A stretch of DNA of 64,000 bases, from contig LVLI01000109.1 in the NCBI GenBank assembly GCA_001687465.1, forward strand, positions 1 through 64,000, given 5' to 3'. How positions within the stretch are numbered: position 1 is the first letter of the stretch; each line of letters starts with the position of its first letter. The position numbers were made by a program, and so were the translations under genes. The notes under the pieces were generated by a model that ran no database searches, was not told where the DNA came from, and saw nothing but the letters and a program-made list of their open reading frames with translations. Positions 1-12,545 of the stretch are shown here, piece by piece. The DNA comes from Halocafeteria seosinensis. Taxonomy: Eukaryota > Sar > Bigyra > Bicosoecida.

Positions 1-7
1 TTTTGTC

Positions 8-2326
8 ATGGCCGGGGTGCAGTCTCACCTTGCATGTGCACAGCTATTGTACCTGCATGCGTCCGCTCAAAAACATGCGAATGATGGCACAGATTTTGGC
101 CCGAGTGATCTTGAATCCCCCAATGCGTCGACCAATTCGATGTTTATGAGTCCGCAATGGGTTCCTCCGGAAACCCTACCTACCTTACAACCTCAGATTT
201 TGAATGTTATTGGCAAACGCTTGTCTTCTGCGGTCATTTCAGGAGCTCTAGACTGGCTCGTTCCGGCCCCTTACCATGTGCAAACTCGTACAATTGCATG
301 GCCACCCCAAAAAACTGCCATCCAGGACTGCTCGGACCGGTCAGTGTCCCTCTTGAAAGAAAGAATGCTCCAAGGTCTAGAACATCCTGAGTTGCACTAT
401 TTCCAATTTGGGTGCCAGACGGACGAGGACTTAAGACAAGGGGGAGATACGCTACCTTCATCAACTCGCTATTTCACATGCCTACTCTTTCCGCAGCCTA
501 TTTGCCTAGATTGGAGGAGCATTACAAGACACCTGGAAGACGCTAATGCCGGAGAAGGAGCCAAAGCCTACGAGCTTGTCGCCGCTGTTCGGGAGTTGCT
601 ATCTCCAGCGAGTACAACCCATTATGCTGTATCATGGAAGTGTTTAAGCGTAATCTCTAGGTACCCGTTCCTTGGTTTATTTGAACGAATTTTGGTTGTA
701 GTGTACAATGTCTTCATTTTTCCTCAAATTGAGGAAGAGCTGGAAAACATAGCGCGAGTGGCAGTTCGAAGCCTAAATTTAACTTCGCACGATTCATATC
801 AGTGTTTTTCGCCGGCAGTACAGACTGGAGACTCCCCGATTGGAACTGTCGCTCCTTTGAAAGACATTTTGAAGGAGGGTTGTACGCTTCAGTGCAGTTC
901 CTCCTCTGGAACATTCTCTGAGTCATCTAATGGGAGGAAGCGGTTGTTTTCGGAGCCTTTGAGACGGTTGAGAGGCCTCAAACCATGGAGAAAAGATGGG
1001 AAGAATAAGATCCGTAAGCAAAATCAGAATAATTCTTTAAGTATTGACGATACTCCTCATGAATCCGTTAATATTGAAAACGGTTCGGATGAGGACGATG
1101 CTTTTGTTCGGGCTCCGTCAAAGAATGTCGTTCAGACTCTTGCAAGCGTGTGGCCGAAGTTAGAACAGCAAATTGAGTGCGTCATCGATTTCAGAGCGTT
1201 AACCGCCTGGCTGGAAAGGAAAGTATTTCCTCTTCATCCTCCTTCTCCATCGTGCACTGTTCGTATAGAGCTTGATACCGGCTCCGACGAAACTCGGGAT
1301 TTTATCTCTTGGGCTCGTCCCGGATATCCCCAGGAATACGACGAACGGTTGCTTGAAATAACTAGCGCGTGTCGTTACCCTGCTGTTCGTGATCTATGCC
1401 GTCGCTTGGCTCAAGATCACCGTCGTATTTCGGACGATGTTGGCCTTCCGCTAGGTTCCGAGGAATCCAATGAGCTGATCCAGGAGCATGCCCTTCCACA
1501 TATCTTGGAGACAATTCCTGTGCACACACTTGTTGCACTTATTGGATCTCTACTAGTGGACGACAAAGTCATCATTACAGGCCAAAATCTAATTGGTCGC
1601 TCCACTGCGCGAAGAAGTTTTGTCCGTCACCTGAAGCAGCACAACTCCTTTCGTCCTCGTACAAAACCCACAGCAAGCGCATATCGTGTCCCTCGTTCTT
1701 GGATGCAAGATCGCTATACATTGTCTTTGACCGTGCTTTTTTTACGGTCAATAATTTCTCCGCTCCAATGGGTGTACCCGGTGCTTCCTATAATTCCTGT
1801 AAAATCAATGTCATTACTGGCTTCCCCTGTGCCGATCCTAGCCGGTGTGGATTACACCGATGAGGAGGATATGCCAACGGAGCGGAGCTTGATATATAGT
1901 CTTCACGATGGGTCTCTCTATCGACCAAATACATCATATGGAGGCCATTCTCCTGCGCTGGAGGAAGAACATTTGGAACCGCAATTACCCAATGCCAGCA
2001 TTCTACATTATGAATTGTCTCGTATCGCATCGCTATTGAGGTCAAACCCTCAAAACGCTGATTGTAGCGACATCGCGTTCCGAAGTCATGACTTTTGTTT
2101 ATGTGCCAAAGAACACATATTTTGTTTGCTAGTGGAGATATGGGAAGTAGAACATGACTCCTGCTGCGAAAACGGTGAACCCCTGGTGAGCAAGTTTAGA
2201 CGGAAACTGGTACAGGAGTTTCGACATTCGGAAATCCCGTTTTGGAACCGGTTTCTTAGGACGCAGCTGGTTGAACAATACAGCGCTTTGATGAAACCAC
2301 ACTCGGATACCCTGACCGGGTCGTGA
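8..2326 (+). CDS. DENN-domain protein (possibly 5' partial)
   Basis: A 772-residue reading frame. The central part around residues 490-620 has the cDENN pattern: IPVHTLVALIGSLLVDDKVI, then after an insert VLFLRSIISPLQWVYPVLP and SMSLLASPVPILAGV. Known DENN proteins act as guanine nucleotide exchange factors for Rab GTPases in membrane traffic. An earlier segment (VVVYNVFIFPQIEEEL) fits the uDENN side, and residues 300-370 are a charged low-complexity linker. The frame is open to the window edge, so the true start may lie further left. No intron is needed. The specific Rab target cannot be inferred. Confidence 0.75.
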   Translation: MAGVQSHLACAQLLYLHASAQKHANDGTDFGPSDLESPNASTNSMFMSPQWVPPETLPTLQPQILNVIGKRLSSAVISGALDWLVPAPYHVQTRTIAWPPQKTAIQDCSDRSVSLLKERMLQGLEHPELHYFQFGCQTDEDLRQGGDTLPSSTRYFTCLLFPQPICLDWRSITRHLEDANAGEGAKAYELVAAVRELLSPASTTHYAVSWKCLSVISRYPFLGLFERILVVVYNVFIFPQIEEELENIARVAVRSLNLTSHDSYQCFSPAVQTGDSPIGTVAPLKDILKEGCTLQCSSSSGTFSESSNGRKRLFSEPLRRLRGLKPWRKDGKNKIRKQNQNNSLSIDDTPHESVNIENGSDEDDAFVRAPSKNVVQTLASVWPKLEQQIECVIDFRALTAWLERKVFPLHPPSPSCTVRIELDTGSDETRDFISWARPGYPQEYDERLLEITSACRYPAVRDLCRRLAQDHRRISDDVGLPLGSEESNELIQEHALPHILETIPVHTLVALIGSLLVDDKVIITGQNLIGRSTARRSFVRHLKQHNSFRPRTKPTASAYRVPRSWMQDRYTLSLTVLFLRSIISPLQWVYPVLPIIPVKSMSLLASPVPILAGVDYTDEEDMPTERSLIYSLHDGSLYRPNTSYGGHSPALEEEHLEPQLPNASILHYELSRIASLLRSNPQNADCSDIAFRSHDFCLCAKEHIFCLLVEIWEVEHDSCCENGEPLVSKFRRKLVQEFRHSEIPFWNRFLRTQLVEQYSALMKPHSDTLTGS

Positions 2327-2949
2327 TGCATACTCGGCAACGTTTGACTTCCACTCCAAGTCTGCATTTCTTCGTGATATACACTGGTTGCGTCACCATC
2401 ATTTGCTTGTTTTACGACAATCCAGCTGCGTACTCCTCTTATAAGGCACAAATTCGAAAATGGGTTGGCACACCATCCTTTATCTGCAGAATATATCGTC
2501 GGGTAGAAGCCACGGAGCGGATCAGAACGCGTAATGGGATGTGTACCAGTTCCGCTTGTTTGCTATAGCAAAATCGTCAAGCAAGAACCGGAGAACCGCC
2601 GTTCCAATATTGCATGTGAGCATAACTGAAGAGACACACTACCGCCTTCAGTACTATCTCACAAAATACATTAGCATCCTCAGTTCTGCTATTCATTGCA
2701 CCGTTTCGGACGACTGTATGATCAAGCGTTAACTTTGGATGTGAGCTAGGGAGGTTATTCCGTTTTGCTTATTCCGTTCTGGTTTTGTTGTCGTTTAAGT
2801 TCGTATAGGAGATTCCAATGTTAACTTTCAAATCCAGCATGTGTGATCGTGAATTGCCGGCAGCCTCGAATCAAGAGTACCGTCAGGCGCGACACATGTG
2901 AGATTACAACTGCCATATTCAGCATAGAGAATTTTGGCAGGTGCTACCA
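2327..2949. other. intergenic, nothing recognised
   Basis: Only short overlapping frames without recognisable features. No repeat or RNA gene was seen. Confidence 0.4.
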
Positions 2950-4357
2950 TTATCCTATGTCAGTTTGAGAAGTATCGGAACGGATTATGTGAAGTAGCCT
3001 CTTGCGGGCAGCCGCAGCTTCGATCAGCGAGTCAAGAGGAGAACAACATCTAGCATCTCTCTTAGGTATTCGGTGGAATGCGTGGTCCCTGAATACTGCA
3101 GATTCGGCGGTTCTCTCCTCACACAAAGTAAGAAAGCTGGATACTGACCGTTCATTCTTTCTGCTGAGATTCGCGTTGGATACTGCTCTGACTCTGTCGC
3201 TCCCATTCCCAGAATCATGCTTGGATAGCAAACCTGGGTCGGTTCTCTCATCTAGGTTCCCCGCACAAAAACTACAAGAGCTGGATGTTGGTCGTTCGTT
3301 CATTTGACTCGGACAAGCTTTTGAAACTTTTCTGGCTCGACAATCCGCTTTTTCAGCTTCATATTTGAATAGCGGAGGCCGATCGGTTTTTTCATCAACG
3401 TCCCATGGGTAAACACTGGAATCACTTGAAGAACTGGATGTTGGTCGTTCTTCCTTTTGGCTGAGACAAGCATTGGAAGCTGCCCCGGCTCTGTCATTCG
3501 ATTCTCCATTTTCACGTTTTATTGGTGGTGCTGGCTCGTTATTCTCCTCTACGTCCCCCGCAGAAGAACTACAAAAACTGGAAGAGCTGTTCCGTATGCT
3601 GGGACTCGCTTTGGGCGCTCCTCCGGCTCTGTCATTCGGTTTCCCAGCTTCATGTTTTTGTAGCGGAGGTCGGAAGTATTCTTCACTGACTTCTCCAGCA
3701 AAATAACTACACGATTTGTACTCTGGGCACCCATATCCTTTGCTGGTACACACACTGCGCAATGCTCTTTCTCTCCTATTGAGTTCGCAGGCAATTTTTT
3801 GCTTTTTCCGTGTTCTGATAGGATAGGGAGAGAAACGCCCAAATCTTTCTGCTACTTTTTTCGATGTCCAGCTTGTGTTTCTGCATCGGCTTGTATGTGG
3901 TAATCCGTGCGCAGTTGAGAGATCACATACATGCATGGTATAACTCACTTCGGGTGCTCGCTGCTGATGTTGAGTAGGATCCGGATGATTTGTTTCGTCG
4001 AGTACGGACACGGGACTACCGCTGGTGAATTACTCCCCGTCACTGTTGGCAAGATTAGTTTTTTTACTTCCCATTTCATCGATTTTGGGTCCTTGACTCC
4101 ATGAAGAGCTAAGACATCTGCAAGGCAAGCAAAAACGAAAACGTAAAGCACACCGCTAGACCTGCGGTCCGTTTCAGTATCAGATGGGAAGGATATCCAT
4201 CACTACCACTATGGCATACCTTGTGAGACGTTCTTTCCACCAAGAACATAGCGTATGTAATTTGACCGAATCACAAGCGGACGAAAGCCGTGCATCTGCG
4301 ATTCCAATGAATTCAACGTCCTTCACAGCATTCCAAGATGGCATAAGTGTCACTCAC
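2950..4357 (-). CDS. repeat-rich protein, multi-exon model, unknown function
   Basis: The last exon ends at 2950 and carries four to five degenerate units of about 45 residues, rich in Ser, Cys and acidic residues, marked by NDRAGA, SNACLS and ERPTSSS. I do not recognise the family. Upstream pieces join in frame through GT-AG introns (for example a donor near 3955 and an acceptor near 3857), and a hydrophobic signal-like stretch (LQLWLFATILAVSAS) lies further 5' in the piece at 4358-4537, but no ATG opens that piece. The 5' end is therefore undefined. The repeats are visible; the exon joining is inference. Confidence 0.35.
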
Positions 4358-4537
4358 AGCTACGACGCTACGGAAGTCATAGGACATCGTCTCTTTTTCA
4401 TCGTATAGATCCCCTTCGCTGATGTTGACGTGCGTGGACATGTTTCCCGAGAAATCCGAGGCAGACACAGCCAGAATGGTGGCGAAAAGCCACAACTGGA
4501 GGATGAATCCCACACACGCAGATGGGATGCAAAACAA

Positions 4538-5785
4538 ACAACGTACACTAAAGACACGTTATTCGTACACACACAGTAGTTCCCTTTCTCTTCACTGCAA
4601 TCTCCAAAATTGCATGTCTCTTGTCAGTCAACACACCGATGATACGACAGTGTTCGCCCCGTGAAGTTGTTCAAAAGTGTCCAAAAAACCGAAAAAAATG
4701 TCACATCTATTCTAAGGGGAGGAATACACTTACTGAGTCCCCGTACCACACTGTGTCACTGCATGGTTATAAAGGTTGAATTGATACATGCAAATGGGAT
4801 GAAAAACAAGGCAAGACGCGTTACAGTATTTGTACAGCTGTGTAGTCTCGTTACTGTGACTGTCATCGCCCGCCCAAATTACCTGTCTAGTGTTAACACA
4901 CAGATACCGGTGTAATACATGGTCAGCCATGTCATCTGTTAAAATTGAAACCATACATTTCCTCACTTTGTATTTCCCAAATGCAATCCCACATACTACT
5001 CGTCTTCAGAAGTACCCTTTCGCTGTGTACATAATGTTTCGTACAATAGTTGACGATGTGGAGTACCGGACAACTGCAGTTTCATCCGAGCACACCCGCC
5101 GCTGTAATTTTTCGCACTCACTTGCAGTTTCATTCTACAGATCCATGCATCGGTCATTTCAAAACAAAGCCCCATCCCATCGGTGTATGCCGCCAGACGC
5201 ATTGCAATGGACGGGTTATACAGTAGTTGCTTGCATTCACACAGTTCCAACTCCTCCAATGGAGTTTTCATTTTCTGCCCTCCATATGATCTCTCATCTC
5301 TTAATGATTCCTTTATCGGCCTCCTTTCCTAATACTTGTTGTGCCATGCAGTACTGCTTGCGTACAGTACATGTACACTACATGTACGTATTTCCTCAAC
5401 TCATGCATGCATCCCGCACTTACAGTACAGTGTGTAGTTGTTTGCATTCACGCAGTTCCAACTCCCCCAATGGAGTTTTCATTTTCTGCCCTCCATATGA
5501 TCTCTCATCTCTTAATGATTCCTTTATCGGCCTCCTTTCCTAATACTTGTTGTGCCATGCAGTACTGCTTGCGTACAGTACATGTACACTACATGTACGT
5601 ATTTCCTCAACTCATGCAAGCATCCCGCACTCACGGCTACCAAGGTCAGCAGTCCATGTATACAGTACTGCTAGCAGTTGTTAATCAGTGAATATCTGCG
5701 TGTTGATTGGTTGGTTGGTTAGTTTTTTTTCTTTCTAATTCATACAACACAACAAAAAATACACGCTCGCCCCATACCATTCGAC
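4538..5785. other. intergenic with a tandem duplication
   Basis: No convincing gene. It holds the direct duplication listed at 5223-5634 and several short palindromes such as ACATGTACACTACATGTACG in each copy. Confidence 0.4.
5223..5634. repeat. two-copy tandem repeat, about 200 bp each
   Basis: Copy 1 spans about 5223-5423 and copy 2 about 5434-5634, at an offset of 211 bp with only a few mismatches. Short frames in it look like accidents of the repeat. Confidence 0.85.
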
Positions 5786-7726
5786 ATGAATGCCTCCTCC
5801 TCGTGCTCCTCTGCGCCGTCGAGCAGTAAGATGAAGGTGGATGAGGAGCTGCTCCTGGTGCATCAAAGGGATCATGCGTGGCGGCAGCTCGATGCTCTGG
5901 CGCATAATGTGCTCGAGACCACGTTAGCTCTGCTGGATGAGACTCCAGGGACGAGGACAAAGAAGAAACAGACTGTATACTGTCGAGAGGACATACACAA
6001 GGCCGGGAAGAGAGCCATTGCGCAGTGTATACAGCAGATACAGCCCCATACAAAAGCACGAGCAGGGGAGGATATGGACTGCTTGGTGCCTTTGCCCCAG
6101 TCCGAGGCAAAGAACATGGACAAGGGGGAACGATGTATACGATGCCAGTGGCTCAACCCCCAGGATGCTGTCTTTTGTGGAGGATGCGGCCGACACCTAG
6201 AGAGCATCAACAAGGCGACCACCACACAGGAGGAAGAAAGGGGTACCACTAGTACTACTCGAACAGAGCGTGAGGGGACAACGACGTCTGCATCTGTGGC
6301 GTCATCTCAGTCCTCGTCGAGTGTGCAACAACAGCAACAACCGCAAGTGAAGCATTCCTTCTCTGGGGACGAAGTTACCACAACAGAGGCAGCAGCACCG
6401 AAAACGACCGGCATACCAACAACAACAGCTGCTTCGGATATTGATCGTGGTCAGAATACGGCAACTTCTCAATCTCGAGACCGTAATGATGCGGATGAGA
6501 GCAACGGTACTTGTACGACTGCTCAAACTCCAACGTTGTCGGCCGAGCTGCAGAGACGAGTTAACAGCATGAATATGAAAGAGATGAAAAATGTGATACG
6601 AGTGGCCAAACCCGAAAATCAGGAAACGATTCTGAAATCCTATGGGAAGGAAGATACAAGAGTTGTCGTCGCGCGGTTACTTGCAGAAAATCCTAATCTC
6701 CTAGAAGAAATTGCTGAAAAGAAAAAGCAACGCGCAATTGAACATGTAGAAGGATTGAATGTCAAGGGCCTCAAGGACATTGTTGTTACTGCTGGATATA
6801 GCAAAGATTATCTAAGTGATAATGGAATTGTCGACAAGGAAGACCTCCGTCGGATGGCACTGCGTCTGGTCAACCAAAACCCGCAACTCATTCGTTTAGC
6901 TACCTCGGCACGAAGAGGTGAGGACAACACCAGCGGCTCCATTGCATCCTCATCTGTCTTCGGTGAAAGCTCTGCTGCAGCGACTCAACAGTCGCAGAAA
7001 AGTCATAGTTTCTCAGATTCAGGAAATGCCACTCCTGTAACTCCTCCGGTCACAGCTACAGAGGATACTGAATACAGTCGAGATGACGTTAGAAAAGCTG
7101 AAAGTAAATGGATCCAAACTAGGGACAATGAAGGCCGTGAGTATTTTTATCACGCCGACACCCGCATTACTAGATGGGAGAAACCTACAGGACAGCTGGC
7201 TGCTAAGATGGAGGCCAGATTTCAAGCGGAAAAGCAAGCCGCCGAGGAACGCTCCCAAGTCAGATTACAACGACTCCAACAGTCGGATAACTCCGGAAAT
7301 TCATCGGCTGATCCGGAAAAGTTGCGTTCCCAGGTATCTACCGAAGTTGCCAAATGGGCGAAAAAAGCAGGTTGGCCTGGAAATAAGGTCACTGTCTCCG
7401 AGAAGAAACTCAAAGGGAAGAATCCTGCTGATATACTTCAAGAACTTCTAATTAGTCTTCCAGACCTACTGGGCCCGTACTTGACCAGCTCGACGGCTGT
7501 TGATGATTTTATGGTAAGTACGCGACAGCTCAAGCATGCCACGGCTGCCGACAAAGATTCTCTTTTGAAAAAGACCTATATGAAGACTATTCGTGTCGTC
7601 CATCCCGACAAAATGGTCACTTCCATAGACGGCGAATCCGAAGAGGATAGGATCAAGGGGAAGGCTATATCTGAGTTTACGTTTTCGGTTTTGTCGGCAT
7701 GTAATAACTACTGCAAGGGTAAATGA
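5786..7726 (+). CDS. zinc-finger / WW / J-domain protein, auxilin-like C-terminus
   Basis: 646 residues without introns. Order of parts: a zinc-ribbon or RanBP2-like finger near residues 117-135 (CIRCQWLNPQDAVFCGGC); a Ser/Thr/Gln-rich linker with a short polyQ run; a WW domain near 440-475 (GREYFYHADTRITRWEKP), expected to bind proline-rich ligands; and a C-terminal J-domain near 580-646 with the VHPDK signature required to stimulate Hsp70 ATPase. The J-domain at the extreme C-terminus recalls auxilin and GAK, which uncoat clathrin vesicles. The WW plus J combination is unusual. The start lies in an open context after an AT-rich leader. The role is inferred from domains only. Confidence 0.75.
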   Translation: MNASSSCSSAPSSSKMKVDEELLLVHQRDHAWRQLDALAHNVLETTLALLDETPGTRTKKKQTVYCREDIHKAGKRAIAQCIQQIQPHTKARAGEDMDCLVPLPQSEAKNMDKGERCIRCQWLNPQDAVFCGGCGRHLESINKATTTQEEERGTTSTTRTEREGTTTSASVASSQSSSSVQQQQQPQVKHSFSGDEVTTTEAAAPKTTGIPTTTAASDIDRGQNTATSQSRDRNDADESNGTCTTAQTPTLSAELQRRVNSMNMKEMKNVIRVAKPENQETILKSYGKEDTRVVVARLLAENPNLLEEIAEKKKQRAIEHVEGLNVKGLKDIVVTAGYSKDYLSDNGIVDKEDLRRMALRLVNQNPQLIRLATSARRGEDNTSGSIASSSVFGESSAAATQQSQKSHSFSDSGNATPVTPPVTATEDTEYSRDDVRKAESKWIQTRDNEGREYFYHADTRITRWEKPTGQLAAKMEARFQAEKQAAEERSQVRLQRLQQSDNSGNSSADPEKLRSQVSTEVAKWAKKAGWPGNKVTVSEKKLKGKNPADILQELLISLPDLLGPYLTSSTAVDDFMVSTRQLKHATAADKDSLLKKTYMKTIRVVHPDKMVTSIDGESEEDRIKGKAISEFTFSVLSACNNYCKGK

Positions 7727-8005
7727 AATGACTGAAGAGTCATATTTAGTCACAAACGGTAACGCATCAATTGTGTCCGCGTTCACCAGTTAGTAACGGT
7801 AAATCATGTAATAGAGTATTGAAAACACACCTGAAACGACAAGTTCATTTTCTTTCTATCCCAATCTAAAACACAAGCTAGTGGAGATCCTAATCCACAG
7901 AGCGCAAAAACACCGCATGCGCATGACCCGACGCACGCCAGCTAAGAAAAAAACGGGCTCTTTCGGACTGAGCGTAGTGCACTACCACGGTGAATATCTT
8001 CACAT

Positions 8006-11000
8006 CTACGGCATTCCACCTGAAGTACTCATGGTCTCGTATGCACTAAGTGGGGGACAAGAACAGATTAAGTTCCTGTCACCATAGACGTTATCCACGC
8101 GAGCGACACTGGGCCAGAACTTTCGTTCGCGGACCCACGGAAGAGGGAATGCCGCTTGAGCACGACTGTACGGATGGTTCCATTCTTCCGCTGACACATC
8201 TTCCGCAGTGTGTGGCGCATTGACCAGCACATTATTGTTTTGGGGAACGTCTCCGTTCTCTACCTCTCCAATTTCTTTACGGATGCTAATCATGGCCTCA
8301 ACAAACCTGTCGAGCTCTGATTTATCTTCACTTTCAGTGGGCTCAATCATCAAAGTACCAGCAAGTGGCCAACTCATGGTCGGAGCGTGGAATCCGTAGT
8401 CAATCAGGCGCTTTGCAACATCCTCTTCAGTAATGTGCGCACTCTGTTTGAAGGGCCGTAAATCCACGATAAATTCGTGGGCAACGGTCCCGTTTTTTCC
8501 GCTGAAAGCAACCTTATAGTGACCCGACAACCGTTTGGCTAAATAATTCGCGTTCAAGATTGCAGTCTCGGTAGCCCGGCGAAGGCCTTCTGATCCTAAC
8601 ATTTCCAGATACATCCACGTGATTGGCAGAATCATGGCACTGCCATACGGGGTGGCCGCAATACTGTCTGTATTCTTTTTCATTGTTCCATGGCCGTGTC
8701 CGCCGGTCGCTGTGACACTGTGACCAGGGAGATAAGGAGCAAGGTGGGCGGCCACACCAATGGCGCCGACGCCAGGGCCGCCACCGCCATGGGGGATGCA
8801 GAAAGTCTTGTGCAAGTTTAAGTGGCACACGTCTGCTCCGATAAGCCCAGGACTAGTGAGCCCGCATTGCGCATTCATATTCGCACCATCCATATATACT
8901 AAGCCACCAGCATCGTGTACCCTCTGTACTACTTCCGCGATACTATCCTCGAACACCCCGTAGGTTGATGGGTATGTAACCATTAGAGCTCCTAATTCAT
9001 CTTGGTGCTTATGCAATTTCTTGTTAAAATCATCTTCATCCATCACTCCGGTGGCCGGATCATTTTGAACCACGACAACTTTCATTCCAGCCATTACCGC
9101 GGAGGCGGGATTGGTGCCGTGTGCTGATGCCGGAATTAGACAAACATTGCGATGGGGTTCACCTCTTGCAGCGAGAAAGCTTCGAATCGCCCGCAGACCG
9201 GAATACTCTCCTTGAGCGCCCGAGTTAGGTTGAAAGCTCACAGCGGCAAAACCTGTAATCTCCGCCAGTCTGTCGGAAAGTTCCCTCATCATTTCACGGT
9301 ACCCTACGGCATGCTCCCTCGGAGCGAAAGGATGCATACTGGTGAATTCTGGCCATAACATTGGATCAAGCTCCGAGGTTGCGTTTAACTTCATTGTACA
9401 GGATCCTAGGGGGATCATGGAATGAGCAAGGGTTAAGTCGCGGCTAGCCAAGGTAGTCAAGTACCGCAGCATTGCCGTTTCATTATGATAACGATTGAAT
9501 ACCTCATGAGTCAGATACGGGCTACTCGCTGGTCGTTGATGACGCTGCGAAATTTCTGTTGCCAAATGCACCCAGTCTCGGGGATCAAAGGAGAGCTCCT
9601 CCTCATCCGACAAGTCCGAGTCATAGTCGATGGCGAATTCAGATCCAGATCCGGCGTCGTCATCTTTCTGTGCTAGCGCAGCAGTTCGACTCTCCCCGTA
9701 CCTCAGAACAGCCCGAAATATTCCCGCAAGATTGGACAAATCCTCGGTTGTAGTACATTCGTCAACGGAGATCCCAATGCTAAAGTCATCGATGCGACGC
9801 AGATTGTAACCTGCCCGTTTCGCAAAATCCATAACGACATCAGCATTAATTTTAGCTGGGTTGTCTGGCACAATGTCAATTTTCAATGTGTCAAAATATT
9901 CCCCGGGTTTACTCGCGACCCTGAACAGTCCGTTTCCTGGATAGTTTGAGGATGTGATCTGGGTCGGTGCTGCCGACAGTTTGTCATTGTTCACCGCGGA
10001 AATCATCCGTGCAAGCGTTGCCGTCTTAGCGTGTGTACGTGAAGCAATTTGCCTAAGCCCTTCGGGACCATGGTAGATGGCATAAGCAGCTGCAACGTTC
10101 GCTAACAAGGCCTGAGCAGTACAAATATTACTGGTAGCTTTGTCTCGCCGAATATGCTGCTCCCTCGTCTGCATGGCCATTCTGAGGGCAGGTGCACCGT
10201 GCTTGTCTTTGCTAACACCTATCACTCGACCTGGGATTCTACGAGTGAAATTACTCTTTGTTGCAAGAAAGGCGGCATGAGGCCCACCGTATCCCATCGG
10301 AACACCGAAACGTTGAGCTGACCCAACCGCAATGTCGGCTCCCCATTCCGAAGGGGGCCGAAGCAAAGTAAGCGACATAAGATCAACAGCAGAAATTACC
10401 AAACCGGAGTCGCTATGGACAGCCTCCGCAATTTCATCATAGTCGCAAGCGTTTAGCTGACCATAAGTGTTGGGATACTGGACTAACGTTCCTGCAAACT
10501 TTCCAGGGTTTTCAGCTAATTTGCTCGGTATGTCTTTCGCCGGACCTATAGTCACGTCAATTCCTTGGTCTTTGCAGCGAGTGTGAACCACGTCAATAGT
10601 CTGAGGGTGAACATCGTCTGAGACGTAGATGGCCCTCCGTTTCCCTTTGACTGAGTTAATCGCCAGGTTCACTCCTTCTGCGGCAGCCGTCGACTCATCC
10701 AGTAGCGATGCGTTGCTAATGTCCATAGCGGTTAGATCGCAAACCATAGTCTGGAAATTCAGCAACATCTCAAGCCGGCCCTGAGAAATCTCCGCTTGAT
10801 AGGGGGTATAAGCGGTGTACCAAGCTGCAAAGCACACGTACAATAGAAACACTAAATGAACACTCGCCATCGGCGGCACTGGCTAGCATTCCTGACCTAC
10901 ATGGATTCTCAAGCATGTTTCGCTTGATAACTTGGGGGGTCAGTGTATCAGAAAAACCCATACCAATAAGGTTTTTCACCTTTTTGTTTTGTTTTGCGAT

Positions 11001-11704
11001 GTTCCGTAGACGCTCCAATGCCTCCGATTCGGACTTTGCAGCACGATAACTTAGGCACTCCCGATTCAGGATGTTAGATGGAATAGTCGCCTCAATCAAC
11101 TGATCGAACGAAGTAAACCCCCCGGCGGCATCCAACATTTGGGCTGTTTCAGAGCTACCAGATGTTCCCAGGTGTCGTTGAAGGAACTGTAGTAAACAAC
11201 GATATAATGAGATTGACCATAAGAATTCCAAGGGCGGAGTAATGTTATCCTTGTAGACATACCACGTCAGACGCCTTCAGGTCGTTGTCCGTGTAGACGG
11301 CAGTGGTTGGAACATCCTCGGCCTCGAACTGACACCAATAGGAAAAACACAACACAAGTACAATGCAGAACTTTCAAAACAGTGTCTTCAGTGTGTCTTT
11401 TCTTAACCTACCTCTTTCTCGGTGTCGCTGTTCTCATTCTCAGAAGCCTTCGGAGCAAAAGCCTCCATTTGTTGCTGCGAACAAACGTGATCAGAATGAG
11501 TATAGTTTGCCAGTCTACAACGCGAAGCCAGCGGCACAAAGAATACGAAACACTTACAGTTGCTTTTGTCTGAGAGGCAAACCAAGCAGCATTGGATTGG
11601 CGTGTCAGCGTGTTAGCTCTGAAAGCCGCTGCAATGGAGTTAATACCTCCATGCCGTCGCCCAAAAGGGCGGGCCAGGCTCGTCGTCAATCGGGAACTTC
11701 TCAT
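8006..11704 (-). CDS. GLDC: glycine dehydrogenase (decarboxylating), P-protein, mitochondrial
   Basis: PLP-dependent P-protein of the glycine cleavage system; it decarboxylates glycine and passes the aminomethyl group to the H-protein. I rebuild five exons: 11558-11704, 11412-11474, 11263-11328, 10901-11186 and 8006-10824, all with GT-AG introns and consistent phase. Exon 1 is basic and rich in Ser and Arg, with few acidic residues (starts MRSSRLTTSLARPFGRRH), typical of a mitochondrial transit peptide. Later landmarks are FLQRHLGTSG, the WYTAYTPYQAEISQGRLE stretch formed across the last intron, and the PLP-lysine segment LNLHKTFCIPHGGGGPG. The C-terminus (FPLPWVRERKFWPSVARVD) is complete. 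An acidic insert separates the two halves. Confidence 0.93.
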
Positions 11705-12545
11705 GGCTTTGAACGGAAAACCACTTTGAAACCACTTGATTTAGTCAAAATAGCGTTATGTACCCGAATCAGGAATCCTGCTGAAAGCTAACTTCAACTT
11801 TAGTCTGCAGCACGCTCCACGTATATAGCACGTTAACGCCAGAGACAAGCACATGGAACTCAGCGGTAAATTGACATAGAATACAGGACACGACAGAAGA
11901 ATTCAATGATAACTGAAGGCAATACCCTGAGTACAAGTTCCAGGTGGAAGTGACGCGCGCCCAGACCCTTACGTCACCTTGAAATCTCAAAGTTCCAAGC
12001 TTCCAGGAAACATCCACACTGTGGATAGAATCGACATCCGATATTCTAATGCATATATGCATTCAGATGCTGAAGCGAAGCTCATACAAAGGCACTAATG
12101 GTCTTGGAATCATCGGAAGCCACGCCCAACTTGAAGCAGAATAACATTTCTTCTGGCTTTTACTCTCTCTTCCTCTCAATATAGCGCAGTTCTCAGAATC
12201 GCATGGCAAAGTTAATTCAAAATACTTACATTTCGCCTTGGATAGGTCGATGAACGCTCCTCGTAGACACTGATAATTGTACCTGCAATCGGACAGCCTC
12301 AGGTACGTGTCGCAACCGTTTTTGTTGTTTTTCTCAAGGGGACGCTAAAGGGACCAGGAACACCCTCCCTCTTCTGACGTCAAAACCACCACGCAAGCCG
12401 TCGTCGCTATACAGCGCGACAGAAAACATAGACCACGGAATGGAAAAGCTTGATACTTTGGGAATACCTAAAAGACGCCTGAAAAAACTTGATCGAGTCT
12501 TAGAACATAGTTAACTAGTCTTTCCAAGCTTATGTATCTACCTCG
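11705..12545. other. intergenic, probably 5' flank of GLDC
   Basis: No gene recognised. It should contain the GLDC promoter and the 3' end of the neighbouring minus-strand gene. Confidence 0.35.

Noticed and set aside
4890-5691. Frames across the 5.2-5.6 kb duplication
   Set aside because: The same short peptide is repeated because the DNA is duplicated; no domain, splice or codon evidence.
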